NCBI GenBank assembly: GCA_963277665.1
Contig: OY728136.1
Location: forward strand, 1,975,440,576-1,975,504,575
From: Viscum album
Lineage: Eukaryota; Streptophyta; Magnoliopsida; Santalales; Viscaceae
Direction of reading: 5' to 3'
Length of the DNA: 64,000 nt
The position numbers were made by a program, and so were the translations under genes. Every line of letters begins with the position of its first letter. Position 1 is the stretch's first letter. The notes under the pieces are model-generated. The model worked only from the letters and a program-made list of their open reading frames with translations. It ran no database searches and was not told the DNA's origin. Of this stretch, positions 1-12,490 are shown one piece after another.

Positions 1-2314
1 AAAAAGCATCCCATTACATCACTAGATTCATTCTAAATTCCCATAAAAAATATATGGACTTTTCACCTTCCATGTAGTCGTACCAAGGTTCCATCAAGGC
101 CCCAAAGTCCTGATCAATGAGTTTTAGAAGTTACTCTATAAGGTAAAGGAACCTTTCACCCTCCAGTTTTAGTCAAAGACATATTTTATGTTATGTCATT
201 TAATAGAAATTTTCTTATGTTGTGTTACATTATTATATATAATTATTTCTACCCATTTTATTTTCAAATGATGAGAGAACCTTTTTTTTCTCTCATAAAA
301 TGATTTTATTAATTTTTGAGTGACGTTATTAGGCTGTTGAATGTTTTTAAGGGAATTTTCAACTCATATTTTTTCCATTAATGTTATCTCCTATGTGTTA
401 TGTCATTCAATATTACATGTAAAATTATTATTTAAAATTAATTCTATAACTATACTATATTATGAGCCTTCTATTAATTCATTAAACTTGTCCCATGCCT
501 TTTTAATGTTCTCTAAAACCATGTTGCGTAACCGTTATACTATGGTATTTTTCTCTCGAAATCTCTTACTTTATTCTAAATAAACTCTATTATTTTCTTT
601 AAGTGAATACCCAAAACTATTTCATTTATAGGTGTATTCAAAAGGACCTAAAAATTTTATATTTTATTCTCAAATTTAAAAACATAAAAATTTCAATCCC
701 TTTCCATGGGGTATGAATGACATAATGATTATGTTTTTAATCACTTTTATAAAACATCACGATTTTGATTTGAGAATCATTTATTTTTTTATTTGTGGTT
801 TATTTAAGAAATTTTTACTATGATCTATGTGGATCAAATGAAAATAAATACATATTAAGAGTGAACACTGACATCTCTCTAATGATTTTGGTAATGAAAT
901 TTATCTCTGGAGAAGATAAGTTTTATGATACCTTAGTTAATAACCGTGATAATTTTTATAACACCTTAGGGATGGACATCGGTGTTTTTATTATTAATTC
1001 CAATACTAAATGTTGTATCCCAATTTTCATGTTATTTTTCATGTATTTATATTTATGATATGAATCTTTATAATTCATTTATGATATTCCAAATGCTATT
1101 ATTAATATTTCTCAAGTTCACTTGTAAACTATTTCACTCATTTTCATTACTAGGACTTATCCTCACCGATACCTTTGATATATCACTCTATGTTATGAGA
1201 TTTATTATTTATATGTCGTATGAAATTTTAAAGAATCATTTCATGTGGAATAATATAATGTTTTGTTTTTTGATGTATTATGTATATTATTTAAAAGACA
1301 TAATACTTTAATGATCCTCTGTTTGTAAAATGTAATGAAAAGTTATGTCATAAAAAGGAGGTATTCCATTGTATTTATGTTTTCAAAAAAATGATTATGA
1401 ATGTAAATTATAAAATATATTAATAAGAAATACATTTAAACAAATTTTCTACAGTTACTTCCAAATGAAAACATGTGTTTCTGATGTTTGAACTGAGAAG
1501 CATTGAGCAGACTTAATCAATGTTTTTTTCACATGATTTAATTTTTAGATTGATTATTTTGATAAAAAAATGTAATGATAATATTTGAATAAACTAAAGA
1601 ATTTTATTATTCTATATAATTAATTACTTTTCAATAATACTCTAGAGTAGTTATGAAGAATAGAGAAGTTGAAAAATGAAGTTCATGTATCCCAAAATTT
1701 GGATCTATTGATTTTGGTGAGTTGGAAATATTTTATAATACCCAACATTTATAAATTCTTGAGAGAACCCATAAATAGATTTTGATATTACAAAATTATT
1801 ATTCATATTTATAGAGAAAATAATTTTAAATTAATAATATTTTGTGTTATATGAGGGTTTTGGATAGAGTCTTCAATTAGAATACTAAATAGTAGAATTT
1901 TTAGACTATAGGATAGATAGAAATGGATAGTGAAAAACAATTATAGTCTCAAGATGAAGTTTGTGAGATATTGAGTTTTTAAAAATCGAGCAAAACTGAA
2001 ACATGTTTTAGGAATAGTTTGTGAAAATATAATATATACAAAGATTGTTAAAAGAAGTATTTCAATGCATTGATTAATAGAATTAGGAATATCAGATATT
2101 GATTTTTGAAAGACCCTTTTGAAGAATATTTTTTCAATATTACATGTTATTTTAAGGCACTATCTTTACAAGAAATTTTTTTCCAACAGATGGGATTCAG
2201 TTTAACCCTTTTGATAGAGATATAGAAGTTTTCTCATGAGACTTATAACAAATGTTGTTCTCACTTATTCAAAATATTTAATTTCAATAAACCCATTTAA
2301 TTTGATTTGTAAAA
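1..2314. other. Unassigned AT-rich sequence, no gene seen
   Basis: I see no gene, RNA or element boundary that I can defend here. Open frames of about 80-109 codons near 341-583, 795-1,058 and 982-1,311 encode Phe/Ile/Leu/Tyr-rich strings. This is what T-rich DNA gives by chance, and they show no domain or motif. The sequence is CpG-poor like the rest of the window, which suggests old, methylated repeat DNA. It is probably flanking transposon debris into which A2 inserted, but that is inference. Confidence 0.5.
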
Positions 2315-2530
2315 GATACGGGTTTTCACACTGAGGTCGAACCATGTAAATATTTTGATCATTTTTTTTAAATTCCTATATTTTCATGCATTCGAGTTTA
2401 CTAAAAATTTATAAGGAATAAACTAAAACAAGTTGAAAGGGTTATGTTTCTTAATTAAAAACTTGTAGAAATACAATCACTGATTCAACCACCCCCCTTC
2501 TCATTGATTCAACGATCCTTAAGAACATCA
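2315..2530 (+). mobile_element. Possible Copia LTR 3' end (R/U5 remnant)
   Basis: The stretch reads CACTGAGGTCGAACCATGTAA, then ATGCATTCGAGTTTA, then an A-rich run and ATTCAACCACCCCCCTTC. From general knowledge of plant Copia elements (SIRE/Maximus-like), the end of the LTR often carries a GAACCACGTAAA-type phrase, then a poly-A-like zone, then ATTCACCCCCC just before the LTR terminus. The order of pieces here fits that arrangement on the plus strand. No partner LTR, primer-binding site or pol sequence was found, so this is a family-resemblance call only. Confidence 0.3.
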
Positions 2531-3256
2531 ATATTAATATAGTGATGAAAATCATGATTTTTGTTACTAATATATATATATATATATAATTTTATCCTTC
2601 TTATCTTCCAAGTTATGTACTCGACATTGTACATTTTATGATTCTATCATAACAATTCAATAAAAATCAAGTAATACAGGGTGACTCAATATATTTTTTA
2701 ATAATATTTTAGTGTATTAAACAAATGACTATGGATACAATTTTTGTATTTTGAGTCCACTACACATTATATGTATCTCTACAAATGAAATTTTACCTCC
2801 CCATAAGCATTATCCATGTTTTTGAATTTCATCTCCCCCACTCTATTGTTGCATCATAATATTTGATTTATTTCTATGAAATACAGACATGTTTCTTTTG
2901 TCTTCACTTATTATAATGTAATTGATAAAAATATAGCATACAACTATGTTACTAATTCAAATATAATATTATTTAAATCTTTTAGGAGTAATAAAATCTT
3001 ATGGACCCATAATTTTTTCATTCTAGTTAATTAATTATCCTAGATAACAGTTATCAAAAATTAATTTAAATATTTTACATTATTATTTTTACCTAAATTC
3101 TAAAAATTCATTAAAATTTATAGAAATTTTTCCACAAGAAAAATAATACTAAATATCATGGAAAATTACTGTAATTTGAAAATAGTAACAAAAAAATTAA
3201 ATTCATTATGAAAACATAAAACATTATTTTGAAGCATGATGATGATATAAAGAGAA
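2531..3256. other. Gap: old AT-rich flank of A2 with a TA microsatellite
   Basis: No gene or RNA is visible. A pure TA dinucleotide run of about ten units lies at roughly 2,570-2,588. The last bases before 3,257 are purine-rich (AAAGAGAA) and look like a polypurine tract. A2 reads as a plus-strand element whose own PPT is at 21,478, so I take this as coincidence or as flank. Confidence 0.5.
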
Positions 3257-4398
3257 TGTTACAATTGGTTTCATCATTTATAGATTATAAATTTTCAGGT
3301 ATAATTATATTACAAATTAATGTTTTCTATTATACTTCAACAACAGATCGGTTATTTTTAAATGATGTGAGTTTCCAACCACATATAAATTTATAAAAAT
3401 TGATATATACAAAAAAAAAATAATATAAAAATGAATATGTTTGAATTAATAAAATTCTTACAGATCTGTGATTTTTTAAACAAGTTCCCAAAAATATAGA
3501 AATATGTTTTTATAATAACATATCCCATAGGGATAATAACGTTTCTCTAAAAATATAACCAAACACAAAATTTTTAAGTACCATATCATTGTATAAATAT
3601 TTAAGAGGGGTAATTTTAGGATTTATCAAGTGGCCACAAAATTTAAATTAGAATATTCTTATAAACTAAATGAATCATAGAAATATAACGTTCATTTTAG
3701 TTACCTTGATATTAAATAATAGATTGTACATGAAACGTCATTTGATTTTAAATTATAATACCAATTAATTAATTTTATTTTTTTTAATATATGTTGATTC
3801 ACACAACACTGAATTTATGTGAGAAATTATTCTTTAAAATTAAATGTTAAATATATCAAAAAACTAAATGAATTTTAATTTCTATAATTTATAAATTTAC
3901 TTATATGAAAAATTACATTAAATATTCTTATCTAGATATAAATATATAATTTATAGACATTATTTCATTTTTTATATATAAAATTTAATTACACATATTT
4001 GATTAATTATTCATACAGAAAATTATTGTATGTACATGTAAAAAAATCAATTATCAATATTGAATTGATTTAAAAAGGTTATAAATGATGATATACTCTT
4101 TTGAAGGGAACAAGATATATTTTTATGAGAATTATTTTTTGTGTGAATAATGTATTTTTATCCAAATAAATTGACTTATTAATTTTTTATGATTGGTTTT
4201 AATGAAAATGATAGATAATAAATTTATTTAGATAAATTAAAATTCTTCTGTTTTTTGTTACTAGGCATGGAAGGTGAAAAAAGTTTTTTATTCATTAAAA
4301 TATATTTATCCTCAAAATTGTTATTACACTTTTTTTTCAATAAAAGAATTTATTTTTAATACTACCTAGAATTGAATAATGTATAAGGGAATCCAAAT

Positions 4399-4433
4399 CA
4401 CTAATTACCATAATATGAATTTGGTAATTAGTG
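4399..4433. repeat. Perfect 11-bp inverted repeat in A2 U3
   Basis: CACTAATTACC (4,399-4,409) and GGTAATTAGTG (4,423-4,433) are exact reverse complements separated by a 13-nt loop, about 270 bp upstream of the A2 TATA box. The corresponding part of the right LTR (around 22,640-22,680) does not show it, so it is either a later change or the remains of a small insertion. Confidence 0.7.
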
Positions 4434-4701
4434 TAAATTAATTATAATACATAATGATTAGGTACCAAGGTAAAAATAATTAAACAATCATAATAGTTAA
4501 AAGGGTCAAAAAGGGTGTTAAACTAAATGATAAGGCACTAAAAAATCCCAAAATGTAGTCTGAAATATAATGTTTTGGGAATATGTTCAAAATAATGTCC
4601 TACATTTCAAGCATTGGCTATTTGGTTCTAATTTTTTCTCTTAGTTGAGATTATATTATTTTAATGTTAAGGGTATTTGGAAGGATTCCACTCGTATCAC
4701 A

Positions 4702-4709
4702 TATAAAAG
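4702..4709 (+). promoter_or_regulatory. TATA box of A2 5' LTR
   Basis: TATAAAAG follows CTCGTATCACA. The same block (AATGTTRAGGGTATTT, then a TCCACTCG / CTCCGCTC stretch, then ATATAAAAG) is shared with the right LTR at 22,940 and stands out as conserved in otherwise diverged LTRs. Its place about 1.45 kb into the LTR matches the TATA position in A1. Confidence 0.7.
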
Positions 4710-5054
4710 TACACCTCATCTAATCAATTTTTTCAAAACACTTGAGAACCATATATAGATAAAAAATAACATAATTAATTTTAAAATATCATAGAGACAT
4801 CTTAATAGTTTTTTATTTACCAAAAAAATCCATCCAATATACCTTAATGTGTCTTTCAATGTCTATTATCCAAGAAAGAGTAATATGTTCTTAATCAGCT
4901 TTTAAAGCATTGTTTTTCTTAAACATTCTCCCAATAATCCTAAAAAATACTATAATAGCTAATTTATTATATTTAAAATACTAAAACATATTTATGTTAA
5001 TCATAATTAAATTTCTATCTCCATTACATCTAATGGAAATTATAAACATCACAC

Positions 5055-5268
5055 ATGTGTAGATGAAAACTACCACCTCAATGAAGCTATAATTTTTAGT
5101 GTTCAATAGAAATTATCTTATATGGTTATATATATGGATTTATATAATATATATTAAATATAAATTTATTACTTTTAGAAGATAAATTATTGTTTATCTT
5201 TCCGTTGTGACAATATTTTAAAAAATGTAAACATCAGTCATGCGTACTAGTGGAAGTCCACCTCTATG
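5055..5268 (+). repeat. Two spaced motif copies (186-bp period) in A2 5' LTR
   Basis: Copy one reads CACATGTGTAGATGAAAACT and then ACCACCTCAATGAAG. Copy two reads TCATGCGTACTAGTGGAAGT and then CCACCTCTATGAAG. Their starts lie 186 bp apart. They are decayed versions of the TGCGTACGTACGG...CCGTCTCCATG motif that is best kept in A5 at 58,071-58,471. A third copy expected near 5,427 is not recognisable. Confidence 0.6.
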
Positions 5269-7365
5269 AAGTAATGTAATTATGTTTTCTCATTTACTTT
5301 CATGAATAGTTCCCAAACTGTGTATAAAAAATATATATTATACTTATGTAATGATTGGTATTTTTCCTTTGAAATAAATTCAAGGAATTTAATCTCTGAA
5401 CAGAACCATATGTAAAATAAAAAATAGTTTACATCTTGATATTGATTATAATGAAAAAAATTTAATAAAGGGAATGTTTTAAATTGTAATGAAATTATAT
5501 ATTGTAAAATAATAATGAATATGGTTTTGTAATATATGTATAATATGGTTAAATTTATTATATCAGAGGTTATAGTGTTTATGAAGTAATTCAAATATTA
5601 CGGTAACGGATTCAATATATCAATTTGTATTCATTAACATATGCTCAATACTTATCACTTTAATTAATTTTTTAGGTTGTATATAATGATAATGATTTTT
5701 ATTATTATGAATTAGTTGAAAATTATTGTGCAATAAAAACAATCTAATTCTATCTTTTTGATGAGTTTTTTATTCAGAGATTACTAATGTTTTAAAAGAT
5801 TATATAACAGTATCACATTTTTCTGGATTGTTTATGTTTATATTTACATCATGGATAAAATATATGTTTTTTGTCACTCCAAACACATATATTTTATACT
5901 ATAGTTATTTATGATGTTTTGAAAAATCATTTACCTTTATAACAATATTTTTTATTCATAGTACTAAAATAATATTACTGTAGAAATATGTTTTATTATT
6001 TATTTTAGAATTTGAATATATTTCATCACTGTACATATTATTTAAAATAATTTATCAATTTTATTCATTATACATTTAAAATTTATAATGTCCATTTTCA
6101 AATACTTCAAATATTTTGTAGTATGTTTTTAAAATGAACATTTTTATCATTTTCTGCATGGGTATCTTTGGACTCTTTTTAGAAAATATAAAAAAGAATA
6201 TTTTTTAAAATTTACCACATAAAATTTATTACCTCCAATATGATTTTTATATATGTCATGATTGTTATAAATGTTTCTCTAGTTCTACAAATAAAACCAT
6301 CCTTTCAATTTTTGGTAAATTTTTATTTATTTTTAGGGATAACAGAAGAATGTAATATTTTATATTATTTTTCAAAGAATATTTATAACACTCTTACGAA
6401 ATTATTTTTTATCTATGTAAAATCATTTAATTAATCATATGATTCACTCGGTATATACAATAATGATAATATCTACATTTTTTTAATGGATAGATCATTG
6501 TTTCTTAATGAAATAATAATTATAATACTCATTTCTTTAATTAGGATATTTTTTATGAAGTTATGAATGTTTTTACGAACCTGTGGACACATATGTATGG
6601 ATTCCATTATCTGATAGACACAATATGAATTTGGTATCCCTCAAATGAATATGGAAAATATTGAAATCCCATTAGATATTTTTAAGGAGAATGGTTAATC
6701 CCCCTAATCTAATATGGGAATATATTCACCATGAATGAAAAGGAAATAAGAAGTGATCCCAATCAACTATAGGGCATTGTACACAATTTTATGATTTATA
6801 GAGAAGTGTACCATGAAAAATGAAATGATTTTTTAAAATTATGTTTATAACACACACTTATATGAAATTTTATTATTAATATGTTATTCTCTCATGCATT
6901 ATGAATGATTATTTATTATTCTGAACCATTATAAGTCATGTTAATTTTTATGAAAATGTTTTATAGCTTGAAAAATGATTCGTGATATATGAATGATTAT
7001 GTGTGAATGTCATATGTTATGATTAATACTTTACACCCTTATTATTATCTCATGAATTATTATAAAATTTTATTTATGTCTCTTATATTTATTAAAACTG
7101 GGTACATAAGACCACCAATTATTATGTTTTTATTTTATTTTATTAATTATGATGTGTATTGAGTCTATTAGTCTAGATGGGATTGAATTTCGTGAATAAA
7201 TTTATGAGAAATGATGGTGATATTTCCAAAAATATGTTTTTTATATTTCCAATATATGAAGACATTAACCCTATCTAGTTATAGGGTTTGAATTATTGTG
7301 TGAAATATTAATTTTTGACCTAAAATCTAAAAATATGTATGTATTTTAGGCTAAGGTAACCTCAA

Positions 7366-7379
7366 ATTAGTATCTGTAT
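7366..7379 (+). other. A2 primer-binding site (tRNA-iMet-like), decayed
   Basis: ATTAGTATCTGTAT directly after the left LTR matches ATTGGTATCAGAGC, the usual plant initiator-Met primer site, at 9 of 14 positions. Its position immediately inside the LTR end supports plus-strand orientation for A2. Confidence 0.5.
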
Positions 7380-8604
7380 TGTGAAAAGTTGTTTTTAGAG
7401 ATATATTTCTGAAAAATATCACTAAAGTTATTAAAATAACCATCAATGATTAGAATGTGATATATAGAGAACATAAAATTGCATTGGTTAATGATATAGG
7501 TCCATAAATTAGGATATATATGGATTGAATTTCCTTATGATATAAATTCTCACAGTGATTATTTTTTCATGATACTCACACTAAATATTTTGGTGTATGA
7601 AAATTATGATAACATTTAATATTAATAGAATGGTATTCTAGTTATCCATTCATAAAAATTTAATTTTTTATATATGGTTTTACACACACAATTATATCTG
7701 ATTTTTTTATGAGTATCAAAGAACCACCTTAATGGTTTAATATTGATATATTAGTAAAAATCCAAATGGTTTGATGATTGCATCTAAAATATATAACCCT
7801 TCTTTGATAAATTATTGTTGGAATATGCATTCTAAAAAAACATTTCTTCACCCTATTGTAAAATTTTATGTGATTTTGGATGTTGATTAGATTATTTTAT
7901 TTAAATACCATATTAATTATTGAGGAAGATAAGTCACATTTTATATTCTGAATCAACCTATTATATTCTATTGATTCATGGTTGTGGATATAATTCCAAT
8001 ATAAATATCATCCATTATATGGGTCCTACTACCTATGCATGATGTTTATTTGTCTAAAATGGTCAGGGAAACACAAAATTAGTGGAAAGGAAAATATTTT
8101 TGAATATAAAAATGTATTTCTTTACAATTTTAATATACTTACCATAAATTATGATGTTGGGTTTTCAATAGAACTCGCACCTGGTGATGCACCATAAATA
8201 ATGGACTAAATTGAGTATCATTAATTTCAGATCAAACTCTAGTTAAACATTTAATAAGACCTATGCACCCTAGTATATCAACATGGGGTGAATAATTTGT
8301 TTTTGTTTAGATGAAATATGGGTGAATTGTTATTTTTTTGATTACTAAGAACATAAAAAGATCACTATGATGAAAAACAATCATATTCCAAATTTTGATG
8401 TTTTTTATAATCAATGGAATAGAGGGAAGTACTCTTATAATATAAATCATTGATTTCGATATCATTATTTAACTAATAAATATTTGACATACCTAGGGAA
8501 ACCATTTGTTCATGTTAACGAAAATATGAATTTATACTGATTCCAATTAGATGTTCCAAATATATTGCAATCATTATGGTTCTTATTAATAATTTTTTTT
8601 GGAT
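7380..8604 (+). other. A2 internal region, left part
   Basis: This is the sequence between the A2 primer site and the B1 insertion, the place where a leader and the start of gag would lie. I could not recognise gag, a zinc knuckle or any frame longer than chance. It is the left piece of the roughly 3.0-kb A2 internal region, whose right piece resumes after B1. Confidence 0.5.
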
Positions 8605-11397
8605 TACTATGATTCCTCCAACTTTTTTTACAAAAATCTAAATGATCCCAGATGGACACATGACATTATGAAAACATCCCTATATTCTAGAGGTTGCTGA
8701 CTAGTAGAGAGGTTTCATGGTGGAATATTAGTGAGAATATAATATCATTATTAGGGTTTAGAACAAAAATTTAATCATATAATTAAATATAATAAGGATG
8801 AAAATAACGATATAGTGTATGTGTAATCATTCATCATATAAAAAACCATGTAATCACATCTATCAATGTCATATATGCAAATTACGATCATGACATACTA
8901 TACAAAAAAGGAAAATATTGGCGTATATGGGACCTAGAATATAAAACGCACTATCAAAAATGAACTATATACCCAAGGCTGTATCTAGTATCATCATAAG
9001 TATAGGATCAGTTCTATTCAATCGTAATTCATCCCTGAAAGGTATTTAAACATCCATGGAATGTCATATTTTCTTTTACTGACTTGCATCCATGGAATCT
9101 ATTTGGGTACAACATAGTGGATCAAATAAGATGTGATATATACATAGAAGGTCCCCACCAAGTGTTTCTACTTCCATCAAGTACATGAGTACATAATAAG
9201 AATTTTGAAGCTAATAGTACAAGATGTAAATGAACTGTTGTAATAAGTATCCCACCTAGGTTTGAATTTATAAATATACACATCCTCTACAACTTGATCC
9301 AGAATAAGGTGAAATGTCTCTAAGAAAATTTCTAGTCATTATTTATTTTATAAAATGTATTGGGACATGGATCATAGCCCAATCATCTAATGCGAAACAT
9401 ATCTAAGTAGAAATGTATGAAAATGCACCCTTAAAAATGTGTGGCTCCAACCAAATTCTATATTTTTCCCTTGAAAGGATGTCATGTCATGTAATTAGAT
9501 TGTTATAATTAAATATTTACTTGGTACCATCATTGGAATAATTAATTTTGAATCCAGGTGTCACTCTAGGAATAACATGAACACATCAGCTTACAATATA
9601 ATTAGATTAATTAATTAGAGGAACACTGGTATTGATGTTGGTGGGTTATACAATCACCGCCATCTGAGTTCATTATGGCGGTACACAATGGGATCCATAT
9701 TATCAGTCAATGAAAAAATAGTGATCGAACCATTAAGTATATCCTTGGAATTTCACATATGGAGTCATAATATCACATGGTCATATATAATTATCTTCCC
9801 TATATGTTCATCAATGAATGTTTACATAGGGAGTCCATGTACCACTCTGGTATGTATAATCTAGTACATAAATGATTCTATCATTGGAATTCTTTTTAAA
9901 ACCAAGGTTTCATAAAAGGTGCATGATAAGATCATTTAAAATTAATTTAATTAAATAATAATACTGAATCTATTATTAGTGTTCTGAGTTGGAACCCATT
10001 TCCCACCTAAGGCACATGAAAAACACCATTATGAGTCATTTAATTAAATAGTCATTATAAGTCTATTAAATGAATTCGTAGTTCAAACCCAAGTGTTCCT
10101 ATCAACATGGAAACGTCGATGGACGTGGGCCCATTGTCTAACCATTCTTGTTATGTCCAATTTTAATCCAATTGTCCATCACATTTATATAATAAATAAT
10201 CTCATTCAGAAGGTGGCTCAATACACTTCCAGTATATAGAAGGCCAATCATACCATGGATTATATCATTCATCTTAAATGAGAATTATTATTTTAAAAAC
10301 CATATCAATACATAGTGAGAAGGGATAGTGGCCAATAGAATTAGGAAGTGGTCTTTTATTCCCTTTTTCAGTTCAATTCAATTTACATGTAAATCATCTA
10401 ATTTAACAGTCCCAAATACATAGTAAAATAACACACCCTACGTGGTGGATTAACTCATAGTCCATAAATGGTGTTATTATAAAATTTAGAATCACAATAA
10501 TGGGGATATTAAAACCATGTTACCTAATAATAATTTAATTATAAATAGGTTTCCTGTGAAATATAGATCAATTATATTCATTTAAATTATAGAAATTTCC
10601 ATTTAATAACTGACACATGGAATTTCTACTATGAGGCATAAGGATGCGATTCATAAACACCAAGACATAATTGGAAAATATTGAGACCCACCAACCATAG
10701 AAGATTGTTATCCCCATGTCTGTTTTTTTCTCTCATCTAGTATATATTTGGAGAAATCAACAAAAATGAAAAATGGAAGATGGATAACCAACTCTACATA
10801 TAGTTGTCCAATCAGAGTCCAAATGGAAGAGAATCATTAAATCCCAAGTGTATTATGTGGATGAGATCAAATGGATGAGGGGGTTGTTGTTCATTGTTAA
10901 TAAAATAAAATTATACATGGTATAAATAATAATGTAGGTGAAATATCATTCGTTTGCCCTTTTTAATGGGTCACATGATTTGGCCTTATAGTTGGACAAG
11001 TAGTACACCAATCGTGTGCCATGAATTTTTCTCAGGCATACCTCGCATGGGCTAAGAACTATATTTTACTAACTATACATATCTAATGAAAACCACATTT
11101 TTAGAACTTAGGAATCTCTTTCATTGTCGTGAAGTTTTAGATTCACTATTAGAACAAACTATGTGGACCAAGATAGTGAATTGGGCTAGCCTGCATATTT
11201 TAATAAAAAAGGTATGGATTTTTTGTCAAATATTATACTTATTGTGTGGCCCACCTATTTCCACAAAAAGAAAGGTACCGAATCTCCATACAATCCATGT
11301 AAACCCACATAAACATTATGAAATAATTAGAAGCTTTGATTTGGTTAAAATTAAGGACATAAAAAAAATGGGTTCTATACCTCAAATAATATTTATG
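8605..11397 (-). repeat. B1 3' LTR (left copy)
   Basis: Left member of the B1 LTR pair. Homology with the right copy is clear from about 8,650 (GGACACATGACATTATG / GGGCACATTACATCATG) through 11,360. The inner boundary is placed near 11,397, where ATTTATG is followed by the pyrimidine-rich TTCTTCAAATC, which reads as a polypurine tract on the minus strand. An alternative boundary near 11,494 is possible but falls in what looks like chromodomain coding. The 123-codon open frame at 11,086-11,457, the longest in the window, lies mostly inside this LTR and has no domain. I treat it as chance. Confidence 0.75.
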
Positions 11398-11494
11398 TTC
11401 TTCAAATCATCCCCAATAAAGAAATATATCCCAATTTCTCTCTTATGGTGGTTGTAATGTATAATATGGTGATAAATCTATCCACTAGGAACAT

Positions 11495-11700
11495 ATATTG
11501 TCCTCCCACTACCATGTCTCATCCCTTACATGTTCATAATTCCATAACACCCATAACTGATGAATTTTCTTGTGTTGGAGAGACATTAGGCTCCAATAAA
11601 TAAAATATATAATATTACCCTCAATAGATGCATAAAATTCATATTCAATCCCCACATGAAAAATAATATTAAAAATTATGAATGAAATGGGAAATGATGA
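11495..11700 (-). pseudogene. B1 pol C-terminus: chromodomain remnant
   Basis: On the minus strand an open frame ends with IIFHVG, a variable stretch, and then KKIHQLWVLWNYEHVRDETW, followed by a stop and WEDN. In Tekay/Del chromoviruses the pol end reads PVFHVS, a spacer, and then a chromodomain of the form NKEI..VKVLWRN..VEEATWE. The FHV, VLW and E-TW positions match. The chromodomain directs integration by binding modified histone tails. It is truncated by a stop at the Glu after Trp and lies just upstream of the 3' LTR, exactly where expected. The family assignment is firm; the element is inactive. Confidence 0.7.
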
Positions 11701-12239
11701 GATGCATGGAATAAATTTTTCTTGGCCTAGAACCTTATAAGTAACTATAACCATTAAACTATTGGCCCAAATCTCTCCCAAATCTGGAATGAACAATTGT
11801 AATGATGAAATTTATTCCCTTTTTTATAATTAATTTATGAAATATTGTTGGTTAAACACTTCCTAAAACCAAAATCCACACCTTGAACTCTGTTGGTCAA
11901 CCTTAATGGTCAGTGTATGACCTCTTCCAAGTCTGAGTTATAGAAATCAACTTACCAATAAGATGAACATACCACATAGTCTCTAGAATGAGAAAAATAC
12001 CCAATAGAAATGTCTATATTTCCTGTAACTAGTATTGGGTTGAATAGAATAGCCTAACATATAATGCCTCATAAGGATATATCTGTATGGTGTCTATGAA
12101 GCTATTATTATATGATAAAATAATGAGTGGTAAGTGTTTCTCCCAATATCCTTTGAAATGAACGATATATTCATATATCATTCCCTCTATAACTTATATC
12201 TTATGATCAAACCGGCCATTGGTCTATGAGTGATACACT

Positions 12240-12490
12240 ATAATTAGTTTCATTTGTGAAACAAATTCCCTATATAACCCCTTCTAGAACTATGATGTGA
12301 ATCAAGTGCCAATGACAGATGTAAAAAAATTGGGAACATCATGGAGGTGTTTGATCTAAAAAAATGTATAGCTTCCATATCCCATCCACTAATAATGTCT
12401 CTTGAATAAAAAAAATGGCGACCTTTCTCGATCTATCAATGATCATCCATAAAAATTCACTTACCAAAGTTGATCTAGGCAATCACATCA
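12240..12490 (-). pseudogene. B1 pol: integrase catalytic core remnant
   Basis: Minus-strand translation gives LPRSTLVSEFLWMIIDRSRK in one frame and, after a frame change, IKHLHDVPNFF followed by GT*FTS*F*KGLYREF. These line up with the Ty3/Gypsy integrase core: LPRT...IWVIVDRLTKSAHF, then EIVRLHGVP.SIVSDRGT.FTSRFWKGL. The tract expected to hold the second catalytic Asp (SDRGT) reads SVIGT, so that residue is lost. Stops stand at positions usually held by Arg and Trp, consistent with CGA to TGA and TGG to TAG changes. This is the most diagnostic coding trace in the window. Confidence 0.75.

Larger units (their letters stand above)
3257..7364 (+). repeat. A2 5' LTR
   Basis: Left member of the A2 LTR pair. 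It begins TGTTACAATTGG, compared with TGTAAAAAATG in the right copy and TGTAACACC in A1 and A5. It contains, in order, a U3 of about 1.45 kb, a TATA box, the spaced motif copies at 5,055 and 5,241, and a U5 that ends AAGGTAACCTCA just before a tRNA-iMet-like primer site. The block around the promoter matches the right LTR much better than the rest. Heavy divergence between the two LTRs shows an old insertion. The open frames inside (for example 5,280-5,594 minus and 6,240-6,434 plus) are chance frames. Confidence 0.75.

Noticed and set aside
11086..11457. Longest open frame in the window (123 codons, plus strand)
   Set aside because: It lies almost wholly in the B1 left LTR. The aligned right LTR sequence does not preserve it, and the product has no domain.
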